Assembly (NCBI RefSeq): GCF_030160835.1
Contig: NZ_BSPC01000026.1
Span: forward strand, 62,001 to 126,000
Direction: 5' to 3'
Length of the DNA stretch: 64,000 nt
From: Labrys miyagiensis
GTDB taxonomy: Bacteria > Pseudomonadota > Alphaproteobacteria > Rhizobiales > Labraceae
Shown: one piece after another, positions 8,630 to 17,117 of the stretch
How positions within the stretch are numbered: position 1 is the stretch's first letter
How the letters are laid out: every line of letters begins with the position of its first letter
Notes under the pieces: generated by a model
Database searches by the model: none
What the model was told of the DNA's origin: nothing
Seen by the model: the letters and a program-made list of their open reading frames with translations, nothing else
Program-made: the position numbers and the translations under genes

Positions 8630-10912
8630 ATGCTCACGCGAAATGGTTCCCTTCCGCTCCCGGCGGAAAACGCTTTCGGCATGGACGAGCCTGCGTCGAT
8701 CGGCTTCGGCAATCTCGTGAACGCCCTTCGCCGGCGCTGGTTCTTCATCATGTCCTGCGCTGTGGTAGGCGTGGCTCTCGCCGCTGTCTATGTCGCGCTG
8801 GCGACGCCGATGTTCACGGCGACATCGAGTATCCTGCTCGACACCCGCATGAACCAGTTCCTGCAGAAGCAGGACATCATGTCCGACGTCGCCGTCGATA
8901 GCTCCTTCGTCGACAGCCAGGCCGAAGTGCTCACCTCCGACAGCATCGCTCTCACGGTGGTGCAGAAACTCGGCCTGGCGCATGACCAGGAATTCGTCGG
9001 CCCGCCCAAGGGCGCGGTTGGCGTGCTGATGTGGAAGGCCAGCAAGGCAATCGCCGGCCTGAAGAGTGCTCTCGGCCTCAGCTCCGATGACAGTGCCGCC
9101 AGCGCCGACGATACGCCCGAGCGTATTGCCGTCGAGACCTTCGCCAAGCGCCTGACCATCAAGCGCGTGGGCATGACCTATGTCATCGACATAGCCTTCG
9201 CCTCGGAGGATCCCGACAAGTCGGCGCGGATCGCTAACGCCGTCGCCGATGCTTATATTGCGCAGGGCCTCGATTCCAAGGTCGACTCGACCCGGCGCGC
9301 CGCTACCTGGCTGCAGGATCGCCTCAAGGAACTGAAGACGCAGGCCGCCCAAGCGGATGCTGCCGTCCAGCAGTTCAAGAGCACCAGCAACATCGTCGAC
9401 ACCGGCCGCGGGCTGATGAGCCAGCAGCAGCTCGCCGACCTCAACAGCCAGCTCGTGGTCGCCAAGACAGCCACCGCCGAAGCCAAGGCGCGGCTCGACC
9501 GCATCCAGCATGTCGAGGGCAATTCGCTGCTCGACGGCACGGTCACGGATGCCTTGAACAACAGCGTCATCACCCGGCTCCGGGCTCAGTATCTGGACCT
9601 GTCGGCACAGGAGGCCAGCCTCTCCCAGCGCCTCGGGCCGAATCACCAGGCTGCCGTGAAGCTCCGGGACCAGATGGGCGAACTGCGCAATTCCATCGCC
9701 AATGAGGTGCAGCGCATCGCGGCCGCCTATGCCAGCGACTATGCCATCGCCGTCGCGCGCGAGAAGTCGCTCAACGACAGCATGGCGGGCCTGGTCGATG
9801 AGAACGACACCAGCAATATCGCCCAGGTGAAGCTGCGCGATCTCGAGAGCTCGGCCGACACCTATCGCACGCTCTATGACAGCTACCTGCAGAAGTTCCA
9901 GGAATCGATCCAGCAGCAGAGCGCCCCGGTGACGGACACCCGCATCATCACCCTGGCGACGCCGCCTCTGTTCAAGAGTTCGCCGAAGACGCTGCTGTTC
10001 ATTGCCGCCGGCCTGATGCTCGGCCTGTTCGCCGGTGCGGGCACCACCTTGGCCCGTGAATTGACGGCCGATGTCTTCCGCAGCTCCGACGAAGTGGAAC
10101 GCGGCACGGGCTTCGAGTGCCTGGGCACGGCGCCTGCCGTGAAGATCACCCGCAAGAGCCGCCTTCGCCGGCTGCGTGACGGGCAGCGCTGGGGCGATCG
10201 TCGATCGCTCGCCGCCGCCACCGTGTGCGAGAATGTGCTGGATGAGCCCTTCTCGCGCTTCAGCGAGGCGCTGCGCAACGTCAAGGTGTCGATCGACGGC
10301 ATCCGTCTCACCCGCGATGTCCGGGTCATCGGCATCGTCTCGGCCATACCGGGCGAGGGCAAGACCACCATCGCTGGCAATCTTGCCAGCCTGGTGGCGA
10401 GCACGGGGCACCGCACGCTTCTGATCGACGCCGACCTTCACCGCAAGGCCGCGACCTCGGCGTTCGCCCGGGACGCCGGCCACGGCCTTCTGGAGGCTCT
10501 GGCGGACCCGCTCCGGCTTGCGGATCTCGTGCAGACACGCAGCAATTCGGGCCTCGACGTGCTGCCCTGCGTGACCGAGAAACGGCCTGTCAACGCCGCC
10601 GAGATCCTCGGCTCGGCCCAGATGAACCGCCTCCTGACCGAGGCACGCAACGTGTATGACTATGTCTTCGTCGACTTTGCGGCTCTCATGCCTGTCGTCG
10701 ACGCCAAGGCTGCAGCCCATCTCGTCGATGGCTTCGTCTATGTCGCCGAATGGGGCAGCAGCAGCCGCAAGCTCGTTCTGGAGGCGCTCTCCAGCTCCGA
10801 CGTGATCCGCGAGCGGCTGATCGGCATCCTGTTGAACCGTGCCGAGCCATCGGCCCTGCGACAGAGTGAGGCTTATCGCGGCAAGGCATTTCAGGCTTAT
10901 TATGCAAGCTAG
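8630..10912 (+). CDS. Wzc/ExoP-type polysaccharide co-polymerase with BY-kinase domain
   Basis: This 760-residue inner-membrane protein controls chain length and export of exopolysaccharide and links to an outer-membrane channel. A first transmembrane span (about residues 36-58) leads into a Wzz-like periplasmic region with long coiled-coil helices, and a second span lies near residue 455. The cytoplasmic kinase domain shows Walker A (PGEGKTT, near 571-580), Walker A' (LLIDADLHR, near 597) and a Walker B-like VFVDFA (near 679). The C-terminus has a short tyrosine cluster (AYRGKAFQAYYAS) as expected for a bacterial tyrosine kinase. The start at 8630 is the first methionine before the first span; the longer frame overlaps the upstream gene. 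A hairpin terminator follows. Confidence 0.93.
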   Translation: MLTRNGSLPLPAENAFGMDEPASIGFGNLVNALRRRWFFIMSCAVVGVALAAVYVALATPMFTATSSILLDTRMNQFLQKQDIMSDVAVDSSFVDSQAEVLTSDSIALTVVQKLGLAHDQEFVGPPKGAVGVLMWKASKAIAGLKSALGLSSDDSAASADDTPERIAVETFAKRLTIKRVGMTYVIDIAFASEDPDKSARIANAVADAYIAQGLDSKVDSTRRAATWLQDRLKELKTQAAQADAAVQQFKSTSNIVDTGRGLMSQQQLADLNSQLVVAKTATAEAKARLDRIQHVEGNSLLDGTVTDALNNSVITRLRAQYLDLSAQEASLSQRLGPNHQAAVKLRDQMGELRNSIANEVQRIAAAYASDYAIAVAREKSLNDSMAGLVDENDTSNIAQVKLRDLESSADTYRTLYDSYLQKFQESIQQQSAPVTDTRIITLATPPLFKSSPKTLLFIAAGLMLGLFAGAGTTLARELTADVFRSSDEVERGTGFECLGTAPAVKITRKSRLRRLRDGQRWGDRRSLAAATVCENVLDEPFSRFSEALRNVKVSIDGIRLTRDVRVIGIVSAIPGEGKTTIAGNLASLVASTGHRTLLIDADLHRKAATSAFARDAGHGLLEALADPLRLADLVQTRSNSGLDVLPCVTEKRPVNAAEILGSAQMNRLLTEARNVYDYVFVDFAALMPVVDAKAAAHLVDGFVYVAEWGSSSRKLVLEALSSSDVIRERLIGILLNRAEPSALRQSEAYRGKAFQAYYAS

Positions 10913-10924
10913 AAAGTAAGCGCA

Positions 10925-10954
10925 GGCGGCCCCGCATCGAAAGACGGGGCCGCC
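10925..10954 (+). terminator. Hairpin terminator after the co-polymerase gene
   Basis: A perfect 10-bp GC-rich stem (10925-10934 with 10945-10954) and 10-base loop lie 12 bases past the stop codon. Only a short TT follows, so it is a strong hairpin without a clear U-tract. Confidence 0.5.
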
Positions 10955-11089
10955 TTCGGCTAAAACGACCCCGCTGAAGCATTCTTGAGAAGAGGGGAAG
11001 GACTTTTCGAGCGGGAACACGTAGCAAGAGCGGGAGTTGAAGCAGATGCGATTCGATGACATTTGCAATCTGCACAGAGCAGCCTGCAA

Positions 11090-11115
11090 TGTTCGATTTG
11101 GTACAGAATCGAACA
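11090..11115. promoter_or_regulatory. Perfect inverted repeat upstream of galE, candidate operator
   Basis: TGTTCGATT (11090-11098) and AATCGAACA (11107-11115) form a perfect 9-bp inverted repeat with an 8-base spacer, about 85 bases before the galE start. The dyad and spacing are typical of a dimeric repressor or activator site; the regulator is unknown. Confidence 0.4.
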
Positions 11116-11199
11116 CTCATTTGGTAAGATCATAGGGCGAGAACAATGCAGGCGGCGGCGGGCCGTCGGCATGATGGGTTGAAGAGGCGAGGGTGGCGC

Positions 11200-12213
11200 G
11201 TGAATGTCCTGGTAACCGGAGGCGCCGGTTATATCGGCAGCCTGACATGTGTGTCGTTGATCGAGAGTGGCTATACGCCGGTCATTCTCGACAATCTGTC
11301 GAACAGCAAACTTGCGGCGGTTGAAGCCATTGGCAGCCTCACCGGCAAGACGCCGGAATGCCATGTTGGCGACATCGGCGATATCGCGTTGATGGTCGAA
11401 CTGCTGCGCAGCCGCAAGATCGAGTCGGTGATCCATTTCGCCGGCAAGAAGGCGGTGTCCGAGTCGGTCTCCAAGCCCTTGGATTATTACCGCAACAATG
11501 TCACGGGAACGCTGAACCTGCTGGCCGCCATGCAGGAAGCCGGGGTGCGCGACTTCATCTTCAGTTCCTCGGCCACGGTCTATGGCGAGCCCAAGCAGAT
11601 GCCGGTGACGGAGAACAGCCCGCGTTCGGCGGTCAGCCCCTATGGCCGCACCAAGCTGATGATCGAGCACATCCTGGAAGATCTGGCGCGAGCCGAGCCC
11701 GACTGGTCGCTGACGATCCTGCGCTATTTCAATCCGGTCGGTGCCCATCCGAGCGGCAGGATCGGTGAGGATTCGCAGGGCGTGCCCAACAATCTCATGC
11801 CCTATCTGGCGCAGGTCGCAGTGGGGCGCCGCGACTACCTGCCGATTTTCGGCGGCGACTATCCCACGCCCGACGGCACGGCCGTGCGCGACTATGTCCA
11901 CGTCCTCGATGTGGCGGAAGGCCATGTGGCGGCGCTGCGCACCCATAAGGGGCAGGTCGGCGTGCATACCTACAATCTCGGCACCGGCCAGGGCCGCAGC
12001 GTGCTGGAGCTCTTCACCGCCTTCAGCCACGCCTGCGGCCGGAACCTGCCGTCCCGACTGGTCGAACGGCGGCCCGGTGATATCGCCGCCATCTGGGCCG
12101 AGATCAGCAAGGCCGAACGCCAGCTCAACTGGCGGGCTCGCCGCTCCCTCGACGAGATGTGCCAGGACACCTGGCGCTGGCAATCGGCCAATCCGGACGG
12201 CTATCGCGCATAG
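11200..12213 (+). CDS. galE: UDP-glucose 4-epimerase
   Basis: GalE interconverts UDP-glucose and UDP-galactose with bound NAD+ and feeds galactosyl units into the polysaccharide. It is an extended short-chain dehydrogenase with the TGGAGYIG nucleotide-binding motif at residues 6-13, the FSSSATVYG segment near 120-128, and the catalytic Tyr148-x-x-x-Lys152 pair in YGRTK. The GTG at 11200 gives 337 residues, the usual GalE length, and has a GAGGCGAGGG ribosome binding site; an upstream ATG at 11146 would add a non-conserved basic leader. The DYVHVLDVAEGH segment near the C-terminal third is also diagnostic. It is the last gene of the exopolysaccharide block and has its own upstream dyad. Confidence 0.94.
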   Translation: MNVLVTGGAGYIGSLTCVSLIESGYTPVILDNLSNSKLAAVEAIGSLTGKTPECHVGDIGDIALMVELLRSRKIESVIHFAGKKAVSESVSKPLDYYRNNVTGTLNLLAAMQEAGVRDFIFSSSATVYGEPKQMPVTENSPRSAVSPYGRTKLMIEHILEDLARAEPDWSLTILRYFNPVGAHPSGRIGEDSQGVPNNLMPYLAQVAVGRRDYLPIFGGDYPTPDGTAVRDYVHVLDVAEGHVAALRTHKGQVGVHTYNLGTGQGRSVLELFTAFSHACGRNLPSRLVERRPGDIAAIWAEISKAERQLNWRARRSLDEMCQDTWRWQSANPDGYRA

Positions 12214-12237
12214 AGAGCGTTTGAGCGCGGTCGTTTT

Positions 12238-12312
12238 CGGGGGCGGGTCTTCAGACCCGGCTTTTGGCGACGCCGGTTCCGGAACGAGCCGGGGCTGAAG
12301 ACCCGCTCCCCG
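12238..12312. repeat. Imperfect mirror-image double hairpin after galE
   Basis: The arms 12238-12262 and 12287-12312 are inverted copies with one gap and one mismatch, separated by 24 bases. The left arm contains its own hairpin (GGGTCT/AGACCC, 12245-12258). Architecture and outer sequence (GGGAGCGGGTCTTC on one reading) resemble the elements at 3979-4056 and 56729-56843. It may terminate galE transcription. The rest of the 12214-12548 gap shows no gene. Confidence 0.6.
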
Positions 12313-12548
12313 ATGTCCCGCTTCCATCACAAGACAGCAGGTTCACAGCACGGGTCCGATCGAAAGATCGGGCCCGTTCCCTTTTTTTGGCGTCCGCTCG
12401 ATGGGTGTCGGCCCTCGGCGCCTTGGGCGGGGCGACTTCGCCCTTGACGTTCATCATGCAAGTTGCTGCCGCGGCGATAGGGACAGGACCCCATGAGTGG
12501 TACACTATTGCCGTGTGTGCTTCGCCACGCAAGCTCATGGAGACACTC

Positions 12549-12944
12549 ATGAAAATGTCGGCTTCGATCGCGGTGGCCTGCTGCGTCCTGGTCGCCTGGG
12601 GAGGTGGGGCAGCTCACGCGGCGCCGGCGAAGATGGCAGTGTCCTTCACCTGGTGCGGCACCGCCACGCCGGCCACGAAGGTCACCGGCATCCCGGCCGG
12701 CACGGCGATCCTGCGTTTCCGGCTTCGGGACCACCAGGCGCCGAGCTATCCGCATGGCGGGGGCGACTATCCGGTTGCTGGCCGCAGTGTTTCCATTCCC
12801 TGCGGCGGCCTCAAGGCCAGCAATTTCGACGGGCCGCATCCACCCCCGCCGCAGATCCACGATTATGAGTGGACTGTCTCGGCGTTGAACGCAAAGGGCA
12901 TGCCGATCGCCACGGCGTCGGCGGTCAGGAAGTTTCCGCAATAG
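12549..12944 (+). CDS. Small secreted protein of unknown function
   Basis: This 131-residue protein starts with a signal peptide (hydrophobic SIAVACCVLVAW core, cleavage probably after AAHA). The mature part of about 107 residues has two cysteines (FTWCGT and SIPCGG), which could form a disulfide, and a Pro/His-rich stretch (GPHPPPPQIHDYEW). The pattern of short beta strands resembles a small beta-sandwich, but I recognise no family. An in-frame ATG at 12537 is possible; the frame is open much further upstream across the palindrome and is not used. It lies in the same direction as the next secreted protein, 70 bases away, so the two could be co-transcribed. Confidence 0.65.
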   Translation: MKMSASIAVACCVLVAWGGGAAHAAPAKMAVSFTWCGTATPATKVTGIPAGTAILRFRLRDHQAPSYPHGGGDYPVAGRSVSIPCGGLKASNFDGPHPPPPQIHDYEWTVSALNAKGMPIATASAVRKFPQ

Positions 12945-13014
12945 GCGAGGGCCTGTCGACAAGGGCGCTTCCTCCATTATGGTGCGCAGCACAGGTGCCG
13001 AGGAGCCGAACGGG

Positions 13015-14175
13015 ATGCCGAAGACTTCAGGATGGACGGGGCTGGCCTTCTCTCTCTTTCTGCCTCTGGCGGTGTCTTTACGTCCTGCCATAGGTGCGGA
13101 GCTGCCGCCGGCAACGCTTGGCAACCTTGCCATCACCGCGCTGCCAGCCGCGGATCTGGCGTCGCGCGGCATCGAGCCGCTCGCCCTGGGCGATCTGGAG
13201 GCGCCGACCGGGCATATCGTCGTTGCCGATCCCCTGGTGCAGCCCGACCGGCAGGCTCTGGCGCGCGCCGTGCCGCCGGGCCGCTATCCGGTAATGCTCT
13301 ACAAAGCACAGGGCCGCATCGCCATGGCCTTGCTGCGGCTGGCACCCGGCACCGTCACCCATTGGGAGATCGCGGTGCTGCCGGGCCAGGATCCCGCGAC
13401 ATTGAAGCCGGACGAGATCTTCGGCTATCCCGTCGATACCGGGCTCGGCTGCTTCATGGATGTGGAGGCCGCCAAGGCGATGGCCACGCGCGAGGCCCTG
13501 CAGAAGGCCAGGCAGCAGAACTCGTCCCGGCCTTACGACAATTACTACGACGACGTCCTGGCCAATGAGCTCAGCGGCGACAACGAGAACCATGTCATGC
13601 ATCGCCCGCTCGCGCCCGACCCGGCAAACGTCGCCGTGTTCCAGAGCGGCTGGGGCGATGGTTTCTACGCCTCCTATTGGGGGCTCGACGACAGCGGCAA
13701 GGCTTTGGCCCTGGTCACCGATTTCGAGGTGATCGAGAATGGCGACGGCCGCAGCGACTATGGCAGATACAAGATTGCCGCGCTCGGTGCGCTCACGCCC
13801 CAGCAGCAGGACGACAGCCGCGCCGCCTATAAGGCGATGCAGGAGGACGACCTCAAGACCCTGCAAGCTTTGCTCGCCAGCGGCCGGGTGACACCCGAAA
13901 CCTGGGTGATGGATGCGGGCTCAAGCTTCAGCTTCGAGACGATCCGGCTCGACAAGCCGGCCGCACTCGAATTGCTGGTTCGCTACGGCGCCGTGATGGC
14001 CATGCCGAAAGGCCTGCTCGACGGCACCTATGCCGATTGGGCGCGCTCCTTCGCCAAGCATAAGGACAACCCCAAGGTGAAGCCGCGCTCGCCCGAACTG
14101 ATGGAAGTGATCCGGCGCTGGGAAGCCGGCGAGATCGCGCTGGCCGACGATGCCCCCGTCCGGACGGCTAAGTGA
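13015..14175 (+). CDS. Secreted DUF4241-like protein with ankyrin-like tail
   Basis: This 386-residue protein starts at ATG 13015 with AGGAG 9 bases upstream. A signal peptide (about residues 1-26, ending near AIGA) is followed by a domain that resembles DUF4241: the LGDLEAPTGHIVVADPLV segment, the RYPVMLYKA strand, and the later CFMDVEAAKAM and GDGFYASYWGLDDSG segments are characteristic. The last 110 residues contain helix pairs (AMQEDDLKTLQALLASG and AALELLVRYGA) that look like one or two ankyrin repeats. The biochemical role of DUF4241 proteins is not established to my knowledge. Export by a signal peptide is notable because many relatives appear cytoplasmic. The assignment is by motif recollection, so confidence is moderate. 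Confidence 0.7.
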   Translation: MPKTSGWTGLAFSLFLPLAVSLRPAIGAELPPATLGNLAITALPAADLASRGIEPLALGDLEAPTGHIVVADPLVQPDRQALARAVPPGRYPVMLYKAQGRIAMALLRLAPGTVTHWEIAVLPGQDPATLKPDEIFGYPVDTGLGCFMDVEAAKAMATREALQKARQQNSSRPYDNYYDDVLANELSGDNENHVMHRPLAPDPANVAVFQSGWGDGFYASYWGLDDSGKALALVTDFEVIENGDGRSDYGRYKIAALGALTPQQQDDSRAAYKAMQEDDLKTLQALLASGRVTPETWVMDAGSSFSFETIRLDKPAALELLVRYGAVMAMPKGLLDGTYADWARSFAKHKDNPKVKPRSPELMEVIRRWEAGEIALADDAPVRTAK

Positions 14176-14312
14176 GTTTTTCTCACAAGAGGGGTTACCC
14201 TGGCAGGCGCAGGACAGGGATCGCGAACAAGATCCCGGTTGCAATCGCCGGCGTTCTCGGGCAACCAGCCTGTCGCTGGAAGGGGCCGGATCCGTTGTAC
14301 GAGAGGGCAGTC

Positions 14313-14492
14313 ATGCCTGCCGACAAGAACAAGCCGCCCGAGTCGAACGATCGCGCCACCGTCGCCGCCCTGATCTTCGTGGTCCTGCTCGTTGGCGCCT
14401 GCATCTGGGTGTTCACCGAGCTCAAGGAGAAGAATGACGAGCTCACCTGCGTAGCGTCGGGACGCACCAACTGTGCTCCGATAAGCCAATGA
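14313..14492 (+). CDS. Small single-span membrane protein
   Basis: A 59-residue protein starts at ATG 14313 after GAGAGGG. It has a charged N-terminus (PADKNKPPESNDR), one transmembrane span (VAALIFVVLLVGACIWVF), and a short tail with two cysteines (TCVASGRTNC) that would face the periplasm. The function is unknown; similarly built tiny proteins are common in Hyphomicrobiales. A terminator-like hairpin follows immediately. Confidence 0.6.
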   Translation: MPADKNKPPESNDRATVAALIFVVLLVGACIWVFTELKEKNDELTCVASGRTNCAPISQ

Positions 14493-14496
14493 AAAA

Positions 14497-14516
14497 CGCC
14501 GCCCCATGGGACGGCG
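14497..14516. terminator. Bidirectional terminator between convergent small genes
   Basis: An almost perfect hairpin (CGCCG...CGGCG, one C-A mismatch) is flanked by AAAAA on the left and CTTT on the right. On the minus strand the U-tract is the stronger one, so it probably ends the YeaQ-like gene; it may also end the small rightward gene. Confidence 0.55.
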
Positions 14517-14539
14517 CTTTCGATCTCGTGGTGCCGGGC

Positions 14540-14794
14540 TTAGCGGCGCAACATTCGTCCAAGGGCGATCAGGATGCAGGCGCCGACGAAGCCTACGATC
14601 AGATAGTTGATCCATCCGCCGCCGATGCCGATATGCAGCAGATTGAGAAGGAAGTTTGCCAGGGCAGCGCCGGCGACGCCCAGGATGATGTTCATGATGA
14701 GGCCCATATTGCTCTTCATGAACATTTCGGCGAGCCATCCTGCGATGCCGCCCAGAATGATCGCGGCGATCCAGCCAACTTGTGGATTGTCCAT
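14540..14794 (-). CDS. GlsB/YeaQ/YmgE family membrane protein
   Basis: This 84-residue very hydrophobic protein has three glycine-rich transmembrane spans: IAAIILGGIAGWLAE, IMNIILGVAGAALANFLL and INYLIVGFVGACILIALG. The pattern matches the GlsB/YeaQ/YmgE (formerly transglycosylase-associated) family, small inner-membrane proteins often induced by envelope or acid stress. No enzymatic activity is expected. It is a single gene that converges on the small protein to its left and ends at the shared hairpin. The 263-base gap on its right holds only an inverted repeat, CATCCGC/GCGGATG (14972-14978 with 15004-15010), that surrounds a smaller hairpin and may end the leftward dehydrogenase gene. Confidence 0.88.
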   Translation of the reverse strand: MDNPQVGWIAAIILGGIAGWLAEMFMKSNMGLIMNIILGVAGAALANFLLNLLHIGIGGGWINYLIVGFVGACILIALGRMLRR

Positions 14795-15057
14795 ATGTTG
14801 CTCCCATGCGGGGTAACGGATTTGGAGGCGTCGGTCGGTGCTTTGACGCCCGGCGCGGGCATCCTAAAGCAAGATGCGTTCAGGCAGGAGCGGATTTCCA
14901 AGTGGGCGCATTGGCATCAAAAGCATTTGCGATTCTTGGTGATTCGATCTGAAGGTAAGACGCACGAGCCGCATCCGCTTCACAGTCCAGCTCCGCGGCT
15001 GGGGCGGATGTTGCGCCATACAAGCAAGCGGCCTTCGTTCTCGAACCCGGGAAAACC

Positions 15058-16134
15058 TCAGCCGTTTTCGCCCTTGATTACACCGATCACCGCATCCGTC
15101 ACTGCCTTTGTATCCGCCGTGCCGCCGAGATCGGGGCTCAGCACCTCGCCTCGATCAGTTACCACTTCGATGGCCGACATCAGCCTGCGGGCCGCGCTCT
15201 TCTCGCCGAGATGATCCAGCATCAGGCTCGCCGTCCAAAACGAGCCGAGCGGGTTGGCGATGCCCTTGCCCATGATGTCGAAGGCCGAGCCGTGGATCGG
15301 CTCGAACATCGAGGGGCGGTGGCGGGAGGGATCGATATTGGCCGTCGCCCCGATGCCGAGCGAGCCGCCGAGCGCCGCCGCAAGATCGGAGAGGATGTCG
15401 GCATGCAGATTGGTGGCGAGCACGGTGTCGATGGTGCCGGGCTTGTTGACCATGCGCTGCGTCATGGCATCGACGAGCATCCAGTCGACGGTAAGGTCGG
15501 GGTAGTCCCGGATCACCTCGCGGACCACGGTGTCCCAGAGCACCATGCCATGGCGCTGGGCATTGGATTTGGTGACCACGGTGAGGAGCTGGCGCGGCCG
15601 TGACATCGCCACACCGCAGGCAAAGCGGGCAATGCGCTCGATGCCGGCGCGCGTGAACACGGCGACGTCCATGCCCACCTCGATCGGCAGGCCGCGATGG
15701 GCCCGCCCGCCGACGCCGGCATATTCGCCCTCGGAATTCTCGCGCACGATCACCCAGTCGATCGCGGCGCCGAGTTCCGGCCGCAAGGGACCCTTGAGGC
15801 CGGGCAGCAGCCGCGTCGGCCGCACATTGGCATATTGGTCAAAGCCCTGGCAGATGGCGAGGCGCAGGCCCCAGAGCGTGATGTCGTCGGGCAGTTCGGG
15901 ATCGCCGACCGCGCCGAAATAGATGGCGTTGAACGCCTCGAGCCGCGCAAGGCCGTCCTCAGGCATCATGCAGCCATTGCGGCGGTAGTAGTCCGAGCCC
16001 CAGTCGAAGCGGGTGAAGTCGAAGGAAAGACCCGGCTCGGCACCAGCCAGAGCGTCGAGCACACGCAGGCCCGCCTCGACCACTTCTGGGCCGATGCCGT
16101 CGCCCCCAATGACGGCGATCCTGTGCGCAGGCAT
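15058..16134 (-). CDS. ttuC: Tartrate dehydrogenase / beta-isopropylmalate dehydrogenase family oxidoreductase
   Basis: This 358-residue protein belongs to the decarboxylating beta-hydroxyacid dehydrogenase family (tartrate dehydrogenase/decarboxylase, isopropylmalate and isocitrate dehydrogenases). It begins with IAVIGGDGIGPEV; other family signatures are the substrate-binding IVRENSEGEYAG loop, TKSNAQ, the metal-binding NLHADILSDL, and the NAD-binding FEPIHGSAFDI and GKGIANP segments. The NLHADILSDLAAAL and SFWTASLMLDHLG sequences point to the TtuC-type tartrate/malate branch rather than LeuB. Start 16134 has a strong AAAGAGGA upstream. An IS110 transposase gene ends only 35 bases upstream, so the native promoter is probably lost or replaced. 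No other tartrate-pathway gene is adjacent. Confidence 0.85.
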   Translation of the reverse strand: MPAHRIAVIGGDGIGPEVVEAGLRVLDALAGAEPGLSFDFTRFDWGSDYYRRNGCMMPEDGLARLEAFNAIYFGAVGDPELPDDITLWGLRLAICQGFDQYANVRPTRLLPGLKGPLRPELGAAIDWVIVRENSEGEYAGVGGRAHRGLPIEVGMDVAVFTRAGIERIARFACGVAMSRPRQLLTVVTKSNAQRHGMVLWDTVVREVIRDYPDLTVDWMLVDAMTQRMVNKPGTIDTVLATNLHADILSDLAAALGGSLGIGATANIDPSRHRPSMFEPIHGSAFDIMGKGIANPLGSFWTASLMLDHLGEKSAARRLMSAIEVVTDRGEVLSPDLGGTADTKAVTDAVIGVIKGENG

Positions 16135-16169
16135 GGCGGTTCCTCTTTCCTGGAAGTATCCGTATTCGG

Positions 16170-17117
16170 TCAAGCGGGTTTCGGTGTCCAACTACGATTA
16201 TCTCGCAAGAGAGCGTTAGCGAGGATAATGAGCTTTCGCATGATAGCGATGATGGCGAGTTTTTTGGGCTTTCCAGCGGCGACCATGGCTTGGTATTTGG
16301 CGCCGAGATCTGGGTTCCATCGGATGGCGGAGACCATGGGCATATAGAGGGCTCGTCGCAGAAGGGCTCTTCCGCCGCGAATGAAGCGCTTGCCATTTTT
16401 GCTGCCGCTGTCGCGTGGGACAGGGGCGAGCCCGGCCAGGCTGGCGGCTTGAGCGGGGGACAGGGTGCCCAGTTCGGGCATGTGGATGAGCATGGCGTGC
16501 GCGGTGATGGGTGCCACGGCGGGGATGGAGTCGAGGATTTCGGCTCTGCGCTTGAAGGCGGGGTCCTTGTCGGCCCGCTTGGCGATCTCCTCGTCGATGG
16601 CCTTGATCTGCGCTTCGGTCAGGGCCAGTGTCTTGGCGAGTTGGCGCTTGATCAGGGGCAGTTCGGCCGTTTGCTGGCGGGTCTGGGTCGCCACTTTGAT
16701 CTTCATCAGGGCATCGCGGGCTGCGGCCAATTGCTTCATCTCATCAAGGGCCTGGCTGACGATGAGGGTCGGTTCCGGCTGGAAGGCATGGCCATAGCGA
16801 GCCAAGGTCATGGCGTCGATGCGATCGGTCTTGGCCAGCTTGCCAATGCCTTCGGCAAAGCGCCTGGCCTGGCGCGGGTTGAGCTTGACGGCTGCAAGGC
16901 CGGCTGCATTGAGGGCCCGTTCGAAGTGGCGATGGTAAGCCCCGGTGGCTTCGAATACGACACGCTCGACAATCCAGGAAGAAAGCCAGGCAATCAGGGC
17001 GCGATGGCCCGCCGGGGTGTTGTCGAAGCGCTTGATCACCTGGGCTGGGAAGAGAGCGACATCCAGATAATCTTTGCCGATATCGGTGCCGACGTTCTGT
17101 GCTAGGCTGCTAGACAT
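16170..17117 (-). CDS. IS110-family transposase (DEDD recombinase)
   Basis: This 315-residue transposase has the two IS110 domains. The N-terminal DEDD RuvC-like domain shows the first Asp in GTDIGKDYLDVALF, the Glu in VFEATGAY and the paired Asp in AKTDRIDAMTLARYG. A helical coiled-coil linker is followed by the C-terminal Transposase_20 domain (SIPAVAPITAHAML, LSPAQAASLAGLAP) with a serine in RDSGSKNGKRFIRGG that would be the catalytic Ser of the family. The ATG at 17117 follows AGAGGA; a TTG at 17126 is also in frame. The gene looks intact. Transcription continues directly toward ttuC. Confidence 0.93.
   Translation of the reverse strand: MSSSLAQNVGTDIGKDYLDVALFPAQVIKRFDNTPAGHRALIAWLSSWIVERVVFEATGAYHRHFERALNAAGLAAVKLNPRQARRFAEGIGKLAKTDRIDAMTLARYGHAFQPEPTLIVSQALDEMKQLAAARDALMKIKVATQTRQQTAELPLIKRQLAKTLALTEAQIKAIDEEIAKRADKDPAFKRRAEILDSIPAVAPITAHAMLIHMPELGTLSPAQAASLAGLAPVPRDSGSKNGKRFIRGGRALLRRALYMPMVSAIRWNPDLGAKYQAMVAAGKPKKLAIIAIMRKLIILANALLRDNRSWTPKPA

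Noticed and set aside
8219-11116. A 965-codon open frame on the minus strand
   Set aside because: It is antisense to the co-polymerase gene, has low-complexity composition with no motif, and arises from high GC at codon position three.
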